Origin: Priapulus caudatus
Lineage: Eukaryota > Priapulida > Priapulimorpha > Priapulimorphida > Priapulidae
Reading direction: 5' to 3'
DNA: 27,850 nt
Assembly (NCBI RefSeq): GCF_000485595.1
Contig: NW_014577189.1
Location: 273,022-300,871, forward strand
The position numbers and the translations under genes were made by a program. Shown here piece after piece: positions 8,467 through 18,902 of this stretch; position 1 is the stretch's first letter, and the number at the start of each line of letters is the position of its first letter. The notes beneath the pieces are model-generated. The model saw only the letters and a list, made by a program, of their open reading frames with translations, was not told where the DNA came from and ran no database searches.

Positions 8467-10960
8467 GCAGTGTGATTAAGTAAATAGAAACCAAATTTAC
8501 GCTGAAGCTTATCAGCGACAAGAAGAAGCTGTAATCCGCTTAATGAATTTTCTGAAAGGTGAATATAATTATATTTCATCACCGTGCTCACAGTCAACAC
8601 AATAGATCGATCCAGACGCAAGGACTGCGCCTCAAAGGAACCCAGTGATTGTTCATGGCTACATACCTGGACATAGATCAGTGTTAGAAGTAGCAGCCCA
8701 GCCTCCTGTCAGTAACTTGGAGCAGGATTGGCCATTTTTAGATTTTACCATAGATTACATAGTAGAAATCAATATTTTCAGAATCAGGACTGGCTTAGAT
8801 TTCATACTTATTACCGAGCCTGCCTAGATTAGTAAATTAAGAAACACAACAGCATAATTATACACACATTAGTACGGTCATCGAGTCTTTCTCTTCTTGT
8901 TAAATGCGACCGCTATGGCGTCGCTGGTGCAACCTAACATTGCGTTCATGTTTATATGGGTGGGGTCCGGTGCATGCGTTGCTATTATGCTTCGCCGCAA
9001 GAAATTCTAATGAAGATACAGCGTGCTTTGTTTGAGCTGATGAACGATGCATCTCCAGCATCGTGGCTGCATGGCTTGTATGTGCGGAATACAGAACAAC
9101 GCGTCTTCTTCCATTATCAGACCTGACTGTTGTTGTCTCGCAGCAGGCCAGATATAACGCAAGCGTGTGTAGACAGTAGTAGCCAGGCTGAGAGGCTCAC
9201 AGCTGAGATCATTGATAGATGTACGCTAGTAAAGAAGCCTTTTTTTCACAAAAGAAACATGACGTCTTACTCATGAGTATATGATAGGGGGCCACGCGTG
9301 CAAAGTGTTATGTAAACATCATGGAGGTAAAATACTGTCGGCATCGGCGCAAAGTCAATATACGAAACACATCCTGCGTTCATAGTATATCTTGCTCGCT
9401 ATTTATGAAGTGCACTAAACTATTTTCGTATGTCGTGTTGTGAAAGATTATGCCCACGCTCAATGTTTGTTATAATCTATTGGGGCTCTGTACTTCGTTA
9501 TATATACGCGCGGCGGTTCGTATTTTAAGATTAAAAACATTTCAATTCAGTAGAGATTTGTTGTCATTCACTCGTTGCTTTTTATTTGCGCATACTTGTT
9601 TCATATTATAACCTTTTTAAAATTTGAATCAGTCATCTATTTTAAATAGCAAGATGCTTGTAAATTTGTGCGTTGGAATTATGGTTACACCCGTTTTCAC
9701 TTTGTATATATAATTACTTTGCACGTTTTATAATACAATTGGTGTGTGTTATACTTATAATATAATAGTAAAACCACATAGGACGGAGATGCTGTATTAC
9801 TAAGTCTAATACTATTAGTCTACATAGATCAAGGTGTCTCACCCACCCTTCTTCGTGTGACAGCAGCAGGCACTGTGGTGTTCACTTGCAGTTCACGAAT
9901 ATTAATTATAGCTTTGTAACTATCACGATCTAGTTTACAACTAGGTAAATCATAATGACATGTAATTATCTGACCCAGCAGCACTACGCGCACTGGCCCG
10001 CAGTCAGTAAGACTAACTTCTGCACTACGGCAGTCAGTAGTCATGAATCACGGGTGTTGTCAAATAGCTTGCAAATGATGTCTCACGCACCACTTGGCAC
10101 AAGCTGAGCAGGGAATTATAATGTAGGATAGATGGGTGGCCGTGGGAGGGGCCGTGTTACGGTGCTGAACTTGTTTTGATTTCGTTCCTGTTTCAGTATT
10201 CATGATTCAAATATGTTCACCCACCACACACACGTATACAGCTCTTACACATTCCCGCATACATGATTGTGCACAGACGCACACGCACGCACGTGCGCGT
10301 GGCGTATATACACTGCACAAGACCAAATGTCACTGGACATAAATGTCATTTTGGTCAGTGTATGTCATTATGACGCTCTTGTGTATTATTTGGATACGCG
10401 GCTTCGCGATAAAATGTACAATATTCGCCGGAAATACCCGTTAGTAGACTAACAGCATAGGGTAGATCAAAGAAACCAACCGAATGTCACAATAACAACA
10501 TAGACTTCAAAGTAATATCGCAATTCATAGCTCTTATTCTCGTGAGTGCGAATCGTAGTATAGTTATAGGCATTATCGATGTTGCTTTTTCATACCGCCC
10601 TATAATGTAAATTGTAACAGCAACAGCATAAAATGCTTGCTGAAAGGGTAAAAGACTGAATCAATACTAAACCGGAAGGTCATTATGTGCCATTTTATAC
10701 TATATAATACCATAGCATATATACAGCGTAATAGCAATACAACGTCGTTTTCCGAAATATTGCACCTAGTTATTAATATTAAAAATTGGAAAACAATGTA
10801 TTTTAGAAGACATCCCGTTAGCTGCTGCCATGGCTACGGTCACACAGTATATATAATAAAAAATTAATAATATGAGCTAGGAATATCTGAGTCAACATTC
10901 TAATTTGCAAAGATGCAAAGGCGGTTGACCTCCTTAATCCTTGTGCGCTAGCGATGCGCG
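8467..10960. other. No gene recognised; AT-rich DNA
   Basis: Frames are short (the longest is 71 codons on the minus strand at 9829-10044) and match nothing known to me. TATA-like words are frequent but unplaced. A TG/AC-rich patch at 10210-10300 and an imperfect small hairpin at 10321-10356 are the only structures noted. Confidence 0.55.
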
Positions 10961-10962
10961 GT

Positions 10963-10973
10963 GGGGGGGGGGG
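10963..10973 (+). repeat. Homopolymer run of eleven G
   Basis: The uninterrupted G tract follows gcgcggt. It is prone to sequencing and polymerase length errors. Confidence 0.9.
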
Positions 10974-11530
10974 AGTTTGCGTGCTGACACGTTGACGAGC
11001 TGAGCTGAGCTGTAGGCAGGCGTGCGTGCGTGCGGGTTACAAAGCCTAGAACAGTAGAAGAAAAAATGTTCATCACGCGCCGCCCTTATGTTTTAACTCG
11101 TGATGTTTGAGAAGAAAGTCAACGCAGCGCAGCAAGTATTTTCACGAGTTTTTAAAGATCCATGCCGACACAAGATGCACCGCGTGTTCAACTGTATGTT
11201 CTTCCTGCTGCGGTTTATAGGAAATCGCTGTGCGTGCGCACACACAAGCAGCAGTCTCGCAGCCGATTACAAGCCGGCATCGTGCGTCATAAATACATCT
11301 GTCAATAGTAGTGCAGGCACGGTGCTGCTGCCTCCACCACGGCTATAATCAATGCCGCTTCAGTTACGCATCTAAACGCAGTTTACGGCGCGGCTGCGGC
11401 CGCATCTCATTATGTCGTAATGTGTACTGGTGTAATATATAGTAGCGTGTCTGCTGTCTGTGCGGGGTCTGTGTGTACAGTACACGGGGTTACTCACGTA
11501 ATAGCTAGCTATGCGGTCGGTGTGCTAGTA
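10974..11530. other. No gene recognised
   Basis: The frame at 11100-11348 (82 codons, starting MMFEKKVNAAQQVFSRVFKD) has no recognisable domain and only modest GC richness in its favour. GTGC-type simple sequence occurs at 11020-11035. Confidence 0.45.
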
Positions 11531-11722
11531 GTATAGTAAGATTATAGTTGTTTGGCTGTATGTACAGTGTACACTGTACAGTATAGAGCTACTGAGATTA
11601 TAGCTTCGGTCTGTGTGTAATTTATATGCAGAGTATAGAGCAACTGACGTAGTTGTGGTCTGTGTTGGGTCGATGTGTAGAGTATAGAACATCTAACGTT
11701 CTAGTGGTGGTGCGTGTGTACA

Positions 11723-11730
11723 GTATAGAG
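11723..11730 (+). repeat. Left 8-bp target-site duplication of hAT MITE
   Basis: gtatagag is identical to 11915-11922. It is also the conserved anchor word of the host tandem array. Confidence 0.85.
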
Positions 11731-11914
11731 CAGGGGTTCTAAACCTGTGGTCCATGAACCCGTTTGGGGACCGTGGATGGGCTTCAGGGGGTCCGTGAGC
11801 ACCATTGTATGCAAAATTGTGTGTTTTAATATGTGTATTTTTCTGGGGAGGGGTCCATAGCTTTCACAAGATTCTCAAAGAGGTTCATGACTCAAAAAAG
11901 GTTATGAACCACTG
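11731..11914 (+). mobile_element. hAT-superfamily MITE, 184 bp
   Basis: The element begins caggggttctaaacctgtgg and ends ggttatgaaccactg, an imperfect terminal inverted repeat of about 15 bp of the CAGGGGTTCTCAACC class well known in hAT elements. It is bracketed by a perfect 8-bp direct repeat gtatagag at 11723-11730 and 11915-11922, the duplication length made by hAT transposases. Removing the element and one copy restores a normal unit of the surrounding array. There is no coding capacity, so it was mobilised in trans. Internal words such as gggggtccgtgag and the sub-terminal ggttcatgactc further resemble this MITE class. Confidence 0.9.
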
Positions 11915-11922
11915 GTATAGAG
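11915..11922 (+). repeat. Right 8-bp target-site duplication of hAT MITE
   Basis: gtatagag directly follows the terminal cactg and continues as caactgtcgtag, the expected array sequence. Confidence 0.85.
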
Positions 11923-12191
11923 CAACTGTCGTAGTTGCGGCGTGTTTAGTCTGTGTACAGAGTCATTATAGCTACTAATATCATAGCTACAGTCTCTGTA
12001 GGCCTATAGTTTGCGAACATCGCAGTGACTAGTACTGACTACTAGAATTAAAGGTGGTGCCGTGTGTGATCCACGTGTGCAGTAGAGGACTAATGACATA
12101 AGTGCTGTCGCTGTTGTTGGAGGGGTTTCACATGTCTACTCGTTGCATGGTCCGAGGTCTGTGCTTGATGATGCAGATTCAGTATATAACA

Positions 12192-12224
12192 TTTGTAGAA
12201 TCAGATCGGTTTTGATTCTACAAA
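12192..12224. repeat. Perfect hairpin, 12-bp stem, just before minisatellite
   Basis: tttgtagaatca (12192-12203) pairs with tgattctacaaa (12213-12224) across a 9-nt loop. The right arm contains gattctaca, which is the core of the 25-bp minisatellite that begins about 160 bp downstream. Confidence 0.75.
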
Positions 12225-12382
12225 GGACAAGGTACGTTCCTTCTGTCAGGCCTGTGGCGGAACGAAGGGCTATAGTTCTAGAGCTAATGAGGGTAGCACC
12301 ATCTCGCAGCCGGTGCCTGCGGGTTCCACCCTAGAACTCTACGGTCTGTTATTCTTAGCTCTCACTCCCGCTTTTTAGGGGA

Positions 12383-13350
12383 GCATCTATAACATTCTAC
12401 ACTACATCTATCACTAGGATTCTACACTACATCTATAATCACTAGGATTCTACACTACATCTATCACTAGGATTCTACACTACATCTATCACTAGGATTC
12501 ATACAACTACATGCTATCACTAAAAGGATTCTATCACTTAGGATTCTACACTAGCCGGACATCTATCACTACGATTCTACACTTACCATCTATCACTACG
12601 ATCTACACTACATCGATCACTAGGATTCTACACTACATCTATCACTAGGATTCTACACTACATCTATCACTAGGATTCTATCACTAGGATTCTACACTAC
12701 ATCTATCACTAAGGATTTCTTACACGTACATCTATCACGACGGATTACTAACAACTTACATCTATTCCACAGATTCTACACTACATCGGATCCACTAGGA
12801 TTCTACACTACAATCATCACTAGGATCTACACGACATCTATCACTAGGATTCTACACTACATTCCTATCCACTACGGATTTACACTACATACTATCACTA
12901 GGATTCTACACTACATCTATCACTAGGATTCTACACTACATCTATCACTAGGATTCTACACTACATCTATCACTAGGATTCTACACTACATCTATCACTA
13001 GGATTCTACACGTTACATCTATCACTAGGATTCTACACATACATCTATCACTAGGCATTCTACACTACATTCTAATCGACGTAGGATTCTACACTACATT
13101 ATGCACTGAGGCATTCTACACTACATCTATCACTAGGCATTCTACACTACAATCTATCCCTAGGATTCTACACTACATCTATCCCTGGGATTCTATACTA
13201 CATCTATCACTAGGATTTCTAGTTCTACACTACATCTATCACTAGGATTCTAGTTCTACACTACATCTATCACTAGGATTCTACACTACATCTATCACTA
13301 GCGCATTCTTACACTACATCGTATCACTATGCGATTCTACACTACATCTA
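12383..13350 (+). repeat. 25-bp minisatellite, about 38 units
   Basis: The unit is ggattctacactacatctatc plus acta. Many units are perfect. Others, clustered at 12500-12600, 12710-12890 and 13020-13150, carry random single-base insertions or losses. Such clustered indels in an otherwise uniform array look more like read error than evolution. A short piece of the same satellite recurs at 21649-21690. Confidence 0.95.
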
Positions 13351-14388
13351 CTAGATTCTATTACTACTTCAACACTATACTTGCGTTATTCCGGGACAAT
13401 TCTGATACATGTATTAATAAAAAAGGGGTACTAATATCTCATCAGCGAAATAGCGCCACTAAACTAGATGTACTTCCATGTGTACAGTACATTGGCTACG
13501 TACGAACACTGCAGTTGCCGTAGTGTGTCTGTCTGCATGCGTGCGTGCGGGCGTGATCGGTGGCTGCCAAGGAGAGTGAACTCTGTTGATGCGACGGCTG
13601 CGTCACAGGTATGTTCGGGTAGAGCGCGGCATTTCTAACAAGCAATTGGCCAGGGAGGAAACGTGACATTTTGGTTTAGTTGTCCTCACAACATGCAAAG
13701 CAGAATTGATAAATTCAACACGATAAGTGCAGCATCTGCGAAAAGAAAACTCGCCTAGCCAAACAGTTGTCGCTCTCTTGCTAATTCGTATCTTTGTCCA
13801 CGCACATCTCGACTGAGCCGTAACGGAGTGCCTGTAGACACAATACAGCGCTGAACAGTGATGGTGCCTTGAGCCTGAATAAATTGTTTTAGTTTTGGAG
13901 CGGGGCCTAGAGGCAGCTTCAAGGTTAGGAAAGGTTACACGGCTGCGTGGCGATGGTTATCGGGTGCGTCAGTAATGAATAGTGTATGCGGCTGCCAAAT
14001 GGCTACCAACGAACGTGGCCGGAAGATAGAAGGCCGAAAGAAAGACGAGAGCGAAGACGAGCAGACAGAGCGAGAGAAGAGAGCAGGATCGAGCGAGGTA
14101 GACTAAGAGTGTAATAAAGGAGACATAGAGATGTGCACGAACGAGAGAGCGAGAGTGAGGAAAGAGAGGCCGAGGAAGGGGGGGCGGTGAAGTAGAAGAA
14201 ACAAGATAGAAACAATATGCGAGCTAAGAGACGGAGAGAAGAAAAGCTATGAAAGAAGAATTTATATTCAGGTGTGAGGACCGGTCACTGCGCGCCGCCA
14301 CCATTTTCATATGCTAAACTAGAGCACTGCGGAGAGCGCCAGACCTTCGCCAAGGCAGCCTCAAATTCTCTTCACTGTGAAAATTTTG
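13336..14388 (+). repeat. Duplicated block A, copy 1
   Basis: This block aligns in the same orientation with 21649-22667 over its whole length. It has the same order of landmarks: the satellite tail, ttcaacactatacttgcg, gtgcgtgcg tract, ttctaacaagcaattggcc, GA-rich tract (14030-14260) and agaccttcgccaaggcagc. The copies differ mainly by scattered 1-3 nt indels and few clear substitutions. Frames inside (for example the minus-strand 70 codons at 14003-14215) are simple-sequence artefacts. No gene is recognised. Confidence 0.9.
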
Positions 14389-14840
14389 ATTAATTAATTA
14401 AGTAATTAGAATAATTAATTGGATCCGGATCACCACCAAAATGTCATATCAATTCTAAGTTACCAATTGTGCTGACCTATCCTTGAAGAAGTTTAATAAT
14501 TGAATGTAATTAATTAATTAATTAGATGCCGGATCACCACAAAAAATGTATATCAATTCTAAGTTACCCCATTTTGACCTATCCTGAAAATTTAATTAAT
14601 TAATTAATTAATTAAGTTGATCGGGAGCACCACCCAAAAATCTAATCAATTCTAAAGTTACGCCCATTTCGTGACCTATCCGGAAAATTTTTATGACAAT
14701 CCTCCATAAAACTTTTTCAGTTAGGCTGTAACCAAAACAAACAAACGCCACAATTAAACACGCCACAAACCAACAAACACACGCCGGTGAAAACATAACC
14801 TCCTGCCAACCCCTTGGCGGAGGTAAAAAGGAAGCGTGGG
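14320..14840 (-). mobile_element. Interspersed-repeat remnant with TTAATTAA-separated triplicated module
   Basis: Three degenerate copies of a module (ggatcaccac..., caattctaagttac..., gacctatcctgaaaattt) of about 85-110 bp are separated by (ttaa)n tracts at about 14388-14420, 14507-14525 and 14589-14615. The last copy runs on into ctttttcagttaggctgta, acaaacaaac and cctcctgccaaccccttggcgg. The border words accttcgccaaggcagc and ccttggcggaggt look like those of a repeat family I remember from many marine invertebrate genomes. I cannot name its class with confidence. The minus strand reads as the usual sense (cctccgccaagg towards a microsatellite tail). Confidence 0.55.
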
Positions 14841-15153
14841 GAAACCAGCGACAGTGCATGTATGTACCTTATGTTACCTTAATGTATACTATAGTCTATA
14901 TATTATATATCTTAGACGCGAGCTTCTTCAGCTAGCGACTTCTACACTGCTGTCTAATCCTTCACAGTCACAGCGTGCGAGAATATTAAAGCAGGAACCA
15001 ACGCACAAAGCTCTCATCCATCATGGTCATGCGGGTAGGGCGTGACCCGTCGTGAATTGCAACCTACTAGCTAATCTGATTACTCGTGGCATGTGCTCCC
15101 AGCATTTATGTAAGGTTGGGATGCGTCAGCCAGGGGTCGGTGTGACCGTTGGC

Positions 15154-15272
15154 TTGCCACCAAAGCGATGCGGCGACAGCAGGTAGCACCCAGGTGGAAA
15201 TACACCAGGTTAGGGTATGTGCAACGGATTACTATCACCGTTTACCTTACTACGTCACTTGATGTGATAAGT
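15154..15272 (+). repeat. 119-bp invertible segment, orientation 1
   Basis: Every base is the reverse complement of 16701-16819. Left flank gaccgttggc and right flank gcgtgcgtgcg are the same in both copies, so only the 119 bp have flipped. There are no long inverted repeats at the ends; a shared palindromic gc at each junction is the only homology seen. Confidence 0.95.
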
Positions 15273-15589
15273 GCGTGCGTGCGTGCGTGCCCACGGGTAC
15301 TTGCGCCGTATCAATAATAAAATGTAAATAAACACAAATTGTATGTGCTACCAATGCGTAATGTACTCTACACCGCCTACTAATTCCACGTGACGTAAAT
15401 GGCGTTTAAGTACACCCGTACAACACATAATCGTACGGCACGCACGCAACTGCTCAAACTAACAAAAATCATTGGGCATTTGAAATTGGGCTTTGAGCTA
15501 GGGCACTTTCACGAGTGCTATGTGCCTGCGCATGTATACCTGTTTGTTAGCTTGTGCACAGTGGCGTGCGTGCGTGCGTGCGGTACCGT

Positions 15590-16220
15590 AATTCTAATGC
15601 TCTTGGCAGGCAGCTTGTCTTTGATACTGTTGGTAAGAATCTTGTATTTAATGCTCTTTGTAGGCAACTTGTATTTGATAATCATACTGTTGGTAAGATT
15701 CTTGTAATTGGTAGGCAGCTTGTCTTTGATACTGTTAGCAGAATCTTGTATCTAATGCTCTTGGTATAGGCAGCTTGTCTTTGCTATTATTGATGAGAAT
15801 CTTATATCTAATGCTCTAGGCAGGCAGCTTGTCTTTGCTACTATTGGTAAGAATCTTATATCTAATGCTCTAGGTAGGCAGCTTGTCTTTGATAATGTTG
15901 GTAAGAATCTTATATCTAATGCTCTAGGTAGGCAGCTTGTCTTTGATACTATTGGTAAGCATCTTATATCTAATGCTCTAGGTAGGCAGCTTGTCTTTGA
16001 TACTATTGGTAAGCATCTTATATCTAATGCTCTAGGTAGGCAGCTTGTCTTTGATACTATTGGTAAGAATCTTGTATCCAATGCTCTAAGCAGGCAGCTT
16101 GTCTTTGATACTGTTGGTAAGAATCTTGTATTTAATGCTCTTTGTAGGCAACTTGTATTTGATATCATACTGTTGGTAAGATTCTTGTAATTGGTAGGCA
16201 GCTTGTCTTTGATACTGTTG
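15590..16220 (+). repeat. 54-bp minisatellite, block B copy 1
   Basis: The 54-bp unit contains ggcagcttgtctttgat, ttggtaagaatctt and taatgctcta. Units near the start and end are variants (gtaggcaacttgtatttgata...), giving a higher-order pattern. Because 54 is a multiple of three, 18-residue peptide repeats run on both strands: LPRALDIRFLPIVSKTSC on the minus strand (15752-16168, 138 codons) and SNALGRQLVFDTIGKNLI on the plus. The plus frame lacks an ATG. I regard it as satellite DNA. Confidence 0.9.
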
Positions 16221-16230
16221 NNNNNNNNNN
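16221..16230. other. Assembly gap (10 N)
   Basis: Ten N lie exactly between two copies of block B. A gap of fixed small size between duplicated sequence is typical of a scaffold join of unknown length. Confidence 0.98.
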
Positions 16231-17590
16231 TGAAAATTTTATGACAATCCGTCCATAACTTTTTCAGTTAGGCTGTACACAAACAAACAAACGCACAATT
16301 AAACCCACAAACCAACAAACACACGCCGGTGAAAACATAACCTCCTGCCAACCCCTTGGCGAAGGTAAAAAGGAAGCGTGGGGAAACCAGCGACAGTGCA
16401 TGTATGTACCTTATGTTACCTTAATCAATGTATACTATAGTCTATATATTATATATCTTAGACGCGAGCTTCTTCAGCTAGCGACTTCTAGTTCTAGACT
16501 GCTGTCTAATCCTTCACAGTCACAGCGTGCGAGAATAAGCAGGAACCAACGCACAAAGCTCTCATCCATCATGGTCATGCGGGTAGGGCGTGACCCGTCG
16601 TGAATTGCAACCTACTAGCTAATCTGATTACTCGTGGCATGTGCTCCCAGCATTTATGTAAGGTTGGATGCGTCAGCCAGGGGTCGGTGTGACCGTTGGC
16701 ACTTATCACATCAAGTGACGTAGTAAGGTAAACGGTGATAGTAATCCGTTGCACATACCCTAACCTGGTGTATTTCCACCTGGGTGCTACCTGCTGTCGC
16801 CGCATCGCTTTGGTGGCAAGCGTGCGTGCGTGCGTGCCCACGGGTACTTGCGCCGTATCAATAATAAAATGTAAATAAACACAAATTGTATGTGCTACCA
16901 ATGCGTAATGTACTCTACACCGCCTACTAATTCCACGTGACGTAAATGGCGTTTAAATACACCCGTACAACACATAATCGTACGGCACGCACGCCACTGC
17001 TCAAACTAACAAAAATCATTGGGCATTTGAAATTGGGCTTTGAGCTAAGGCACTTTCACGAGTGCTATGTGCCTGCGCATGTATACCTGTTTGTTAGCTC
17101 GTGCACAGTGGCGCGTTCGTGCGTGCGGTACCGTAATTCTAATGCTCTTGGCAGGCAGCTTGTCTTTGATACTGTTGGTAAGAATCTTGTATTTAATGCT
17201 CTTTGTAGGCAACTTGTATTTGATAATCATACTGTTGGTAAGATTCTTGTAATTGGTAGGCAGCTTGTCTTTGATACTGTTAGCAGAATCTTGTATCTAA
17301 TGCTCTTGGTATAGGCAGCTTGTCTTTGCTATTATTGATGAGAATCTTATATCTAATGCTCTAGGCAGGCAGCTTGTCTTTGCTACTATTGGTAAGAATC
17401 TTATATCTAATGCTCTAGGTAGGCAGCTTGTCTTTGATAATGTTGGTAAGAATCGTATATCTAATGCTCTAGGTAGGCAGCTTGTCTTTGATACTATTGG
17501 TAAGAATCTTATATCTAATGCTCTAGGTAGGCAGCTTGTCTTTGATACTATTGGTAAGAATCTTGTATCCAATGCTCTAAGCAGGCAGCT
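16231..17590 (+). repeat. Duplicated block B, copy 2 (after the N gap)
   Basis: This copy starts at tgaaaattttatgacaatcc, which equals 14682 onward, and follows copy 1 through the 54-bp minisatellite. It is a plausible second allele placed in tandem, or a true tandem duplication. Confidence 0.95.
16701..16819 (-). repeat. 119-bp invertible segment, orientation 2
   Basis: This is the exact reverse complement of 15154-15272, while sequence on both sides stays collinear with copy 1. Confidence 0.95.
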
Positions 17591-17700
17591 TGTCTTTGAT
17601 AATGTTGGTAAGAATCTTGTATCTAATGCTCTTGGTAGGCAGCTTGTCTTTGATAATGTTATTAAGATTCTTGTATCTAGATTCTCTTGGTAGGCCGCTT
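17135..17700 (+). repeat. 54-bp minisatellite, block B copy 2
   Basis: This has the same unit as 15590-16220 but lacks the two units with ggtaagcatc present in copy 1. It runs on past the homology into degenerate units ending at gattctcttggtaggc. The minus-strand frame 17297-17572 shows the same 18-residue repeat. Confidence 0.9.
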
Positions 17701-17713
17701 CTTCATGTTAGTT

Positions 17714-18020
17714 TGGCTCAGGTACTGTGGACAGGTAGTTTTATATTACGCAGTGTTGACAGGCAGTTTGGCTCAGGTACTGTTGACAGGTAGTTTTATA
17801 TTACGTAGTGTTGACAGGCAGTTTGGCTCAGGTACTGTTGACAGGTAGTTTTATATTACGTAGTGTTGACAGGCAGTTTGGCTCAGGTACTGTTGACAGG
17901 TAATTTTGTCTTTAACGTAGTGTTGACGGGCAGTTGCTTTCAGGTACTGTTGACAGGTAATTTTGTCTTACGTAGTGTTGACGGGCAGGTGCTCTCAGGT
18001 ACTGTGGACAGGTAGTTTTG
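17714..18020 (+). repeat. 55-bp minisatellite, five to six units
   Basis: The unit contains tttggctcaggtactgttg, acaggtagttttatattacg and tagtgttgacaggcag. The last two units change to ttttgtctt in the middle. It starts about 15 bp after the 54-bp array ends. Confidence 0.9.
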
Positions 18021-18902
18021 TCTCGACTGGTGTTTGTTGGCAGTCAACGTGCGTGGGGGCAATGCAGGTGTTGGGAGCTGGAAACTGTACTGGACTCCTT
18101 CCTAGCGGGGTGGCTGCACTGGACGGTGTCAGTGACTTACGTCGGGACCGCGCTATTCGAAAATTACTAACATTAGTGCAGCAGATTACGCGTACTACAG
18201 TAACAAATTGCCGTGCCCGTAGAATAATGGTAGTAACAGCAACATGCAGACACGAGCCGCGTATCGGCTGATGAGATAGTTACTAGACGTGTCAGGTGCA
18301 CACACAGGAATGCTACGCCGGGGTGTGTAAAAAATAGGTTAAACGATGGCTGAAAGTGAAAGAAGTGTGTCTTCCGCGCCGTTGTCTAAGCATGTAGGCG
18401 GTTAGTCTTGACCTCGTACGAGATGTATGTACAGCACTGTAACAGCAGGTGTGGTGTAATGTGTGCAGTAGGTTGGTTGGGTGTGGTGTACAGTAGGTTG
18501 TTTGTTGTACTGTAGACTGTATGGTGTACAATTGGCGGGACACGGTGTAACTTGGTGCTATATGTAACGACACCTAGCTAGCTAGCTATGCGCTATGCTA
18601 TGCGCCGAGCACGTATTTAATAAACGGAAGCAGAAAAGTACTGTAATTTCACTAGCGTCACGAGCTAAATTAAAAAAATAACGAAATTAAGCAGCTGCAT
18701 CTAGCATCGCTTTAGTGCTTTTAATAGGGTGGAACTATTTTCTCAATATAGTTAGGCGCGTTTGGTTTGCTCTGTCACACCGGTGTTTTCGTGATACCTG
18801 TAAACGATACCGTGGACATCACAGGAAATGCTGAGGCATCATTTTTCTACGATTTCATTGTTTTTTTATGAAAGAGTTTCACTATTTGTCCTGTACGTTT
18901 TC
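18021..18902. other. No gene recognised
   Basis: The open frame ending at 18271 (about 70 codons beyond the satellite, including GVAALDGVSDLRRDRAIRKL) looks protein-like but has no recognised family and starts inside the satellite. TGTGGTGTA-rich sequence lies at 18440-18550. Confidence 0.4.

Larger units (their letters stand above)
11531..11975 (+). repeat. Degenerate tandem array of ~50-bp units anchored by gtatagag
   Basis: The words gtatag(a/t)a(g/a) at 11531, 11581, 11633, 11682 and 11723 each lead into related sequence (act-gacgtagttgtggtctgtg-type). Unit lengths are 41-52 bp. The array is split by the MITE at 11731-11914 and resumes after it with gtatagagcaactg. A perfect 20-bp palindrome (tgtacagtgtacactgtaca, 11561-11580) is part of the first unit. 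Confidence 0.75.
14682..16220 (+). repeat. Duplicated block B, copy 1 (before the N gap)
   Basis: The block is near-identical to 16231-17590 except for small indels (for example atca and tagttc additions in copy 2), a different number of 54-bp units, and one exact inversion of 119 bp (15154-15272 here). The short frames inside, such as the 69 codons at 14836-15045, are shared by both copies but match nothing known. Confidence 0.95.

Noticed and set aside
12240-12340. Possible tRNA around gggttccaccc
   Set aside because: No A box or cloverleaf can be assembled around it.
12383-13350. CRISPR-like array of 25-bp repeats
   Set aside because: Units are head to tail without unique spacers, in an animal genome context. 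It is a minisatellite.
15752-16168. 138-codon minus-strand frame as a repeat protein
   Set aside because: The 54-bp satellite makes open frames on both strands automatically. There is no signal, domain or upstream context. Kept as satellite only.
17963-18271. 102-codon plus-strand frame with a basic C-terminal region
   Set aside because: It begins inside the 55-bp satellite and matches no known family. Too weak to call a gene.
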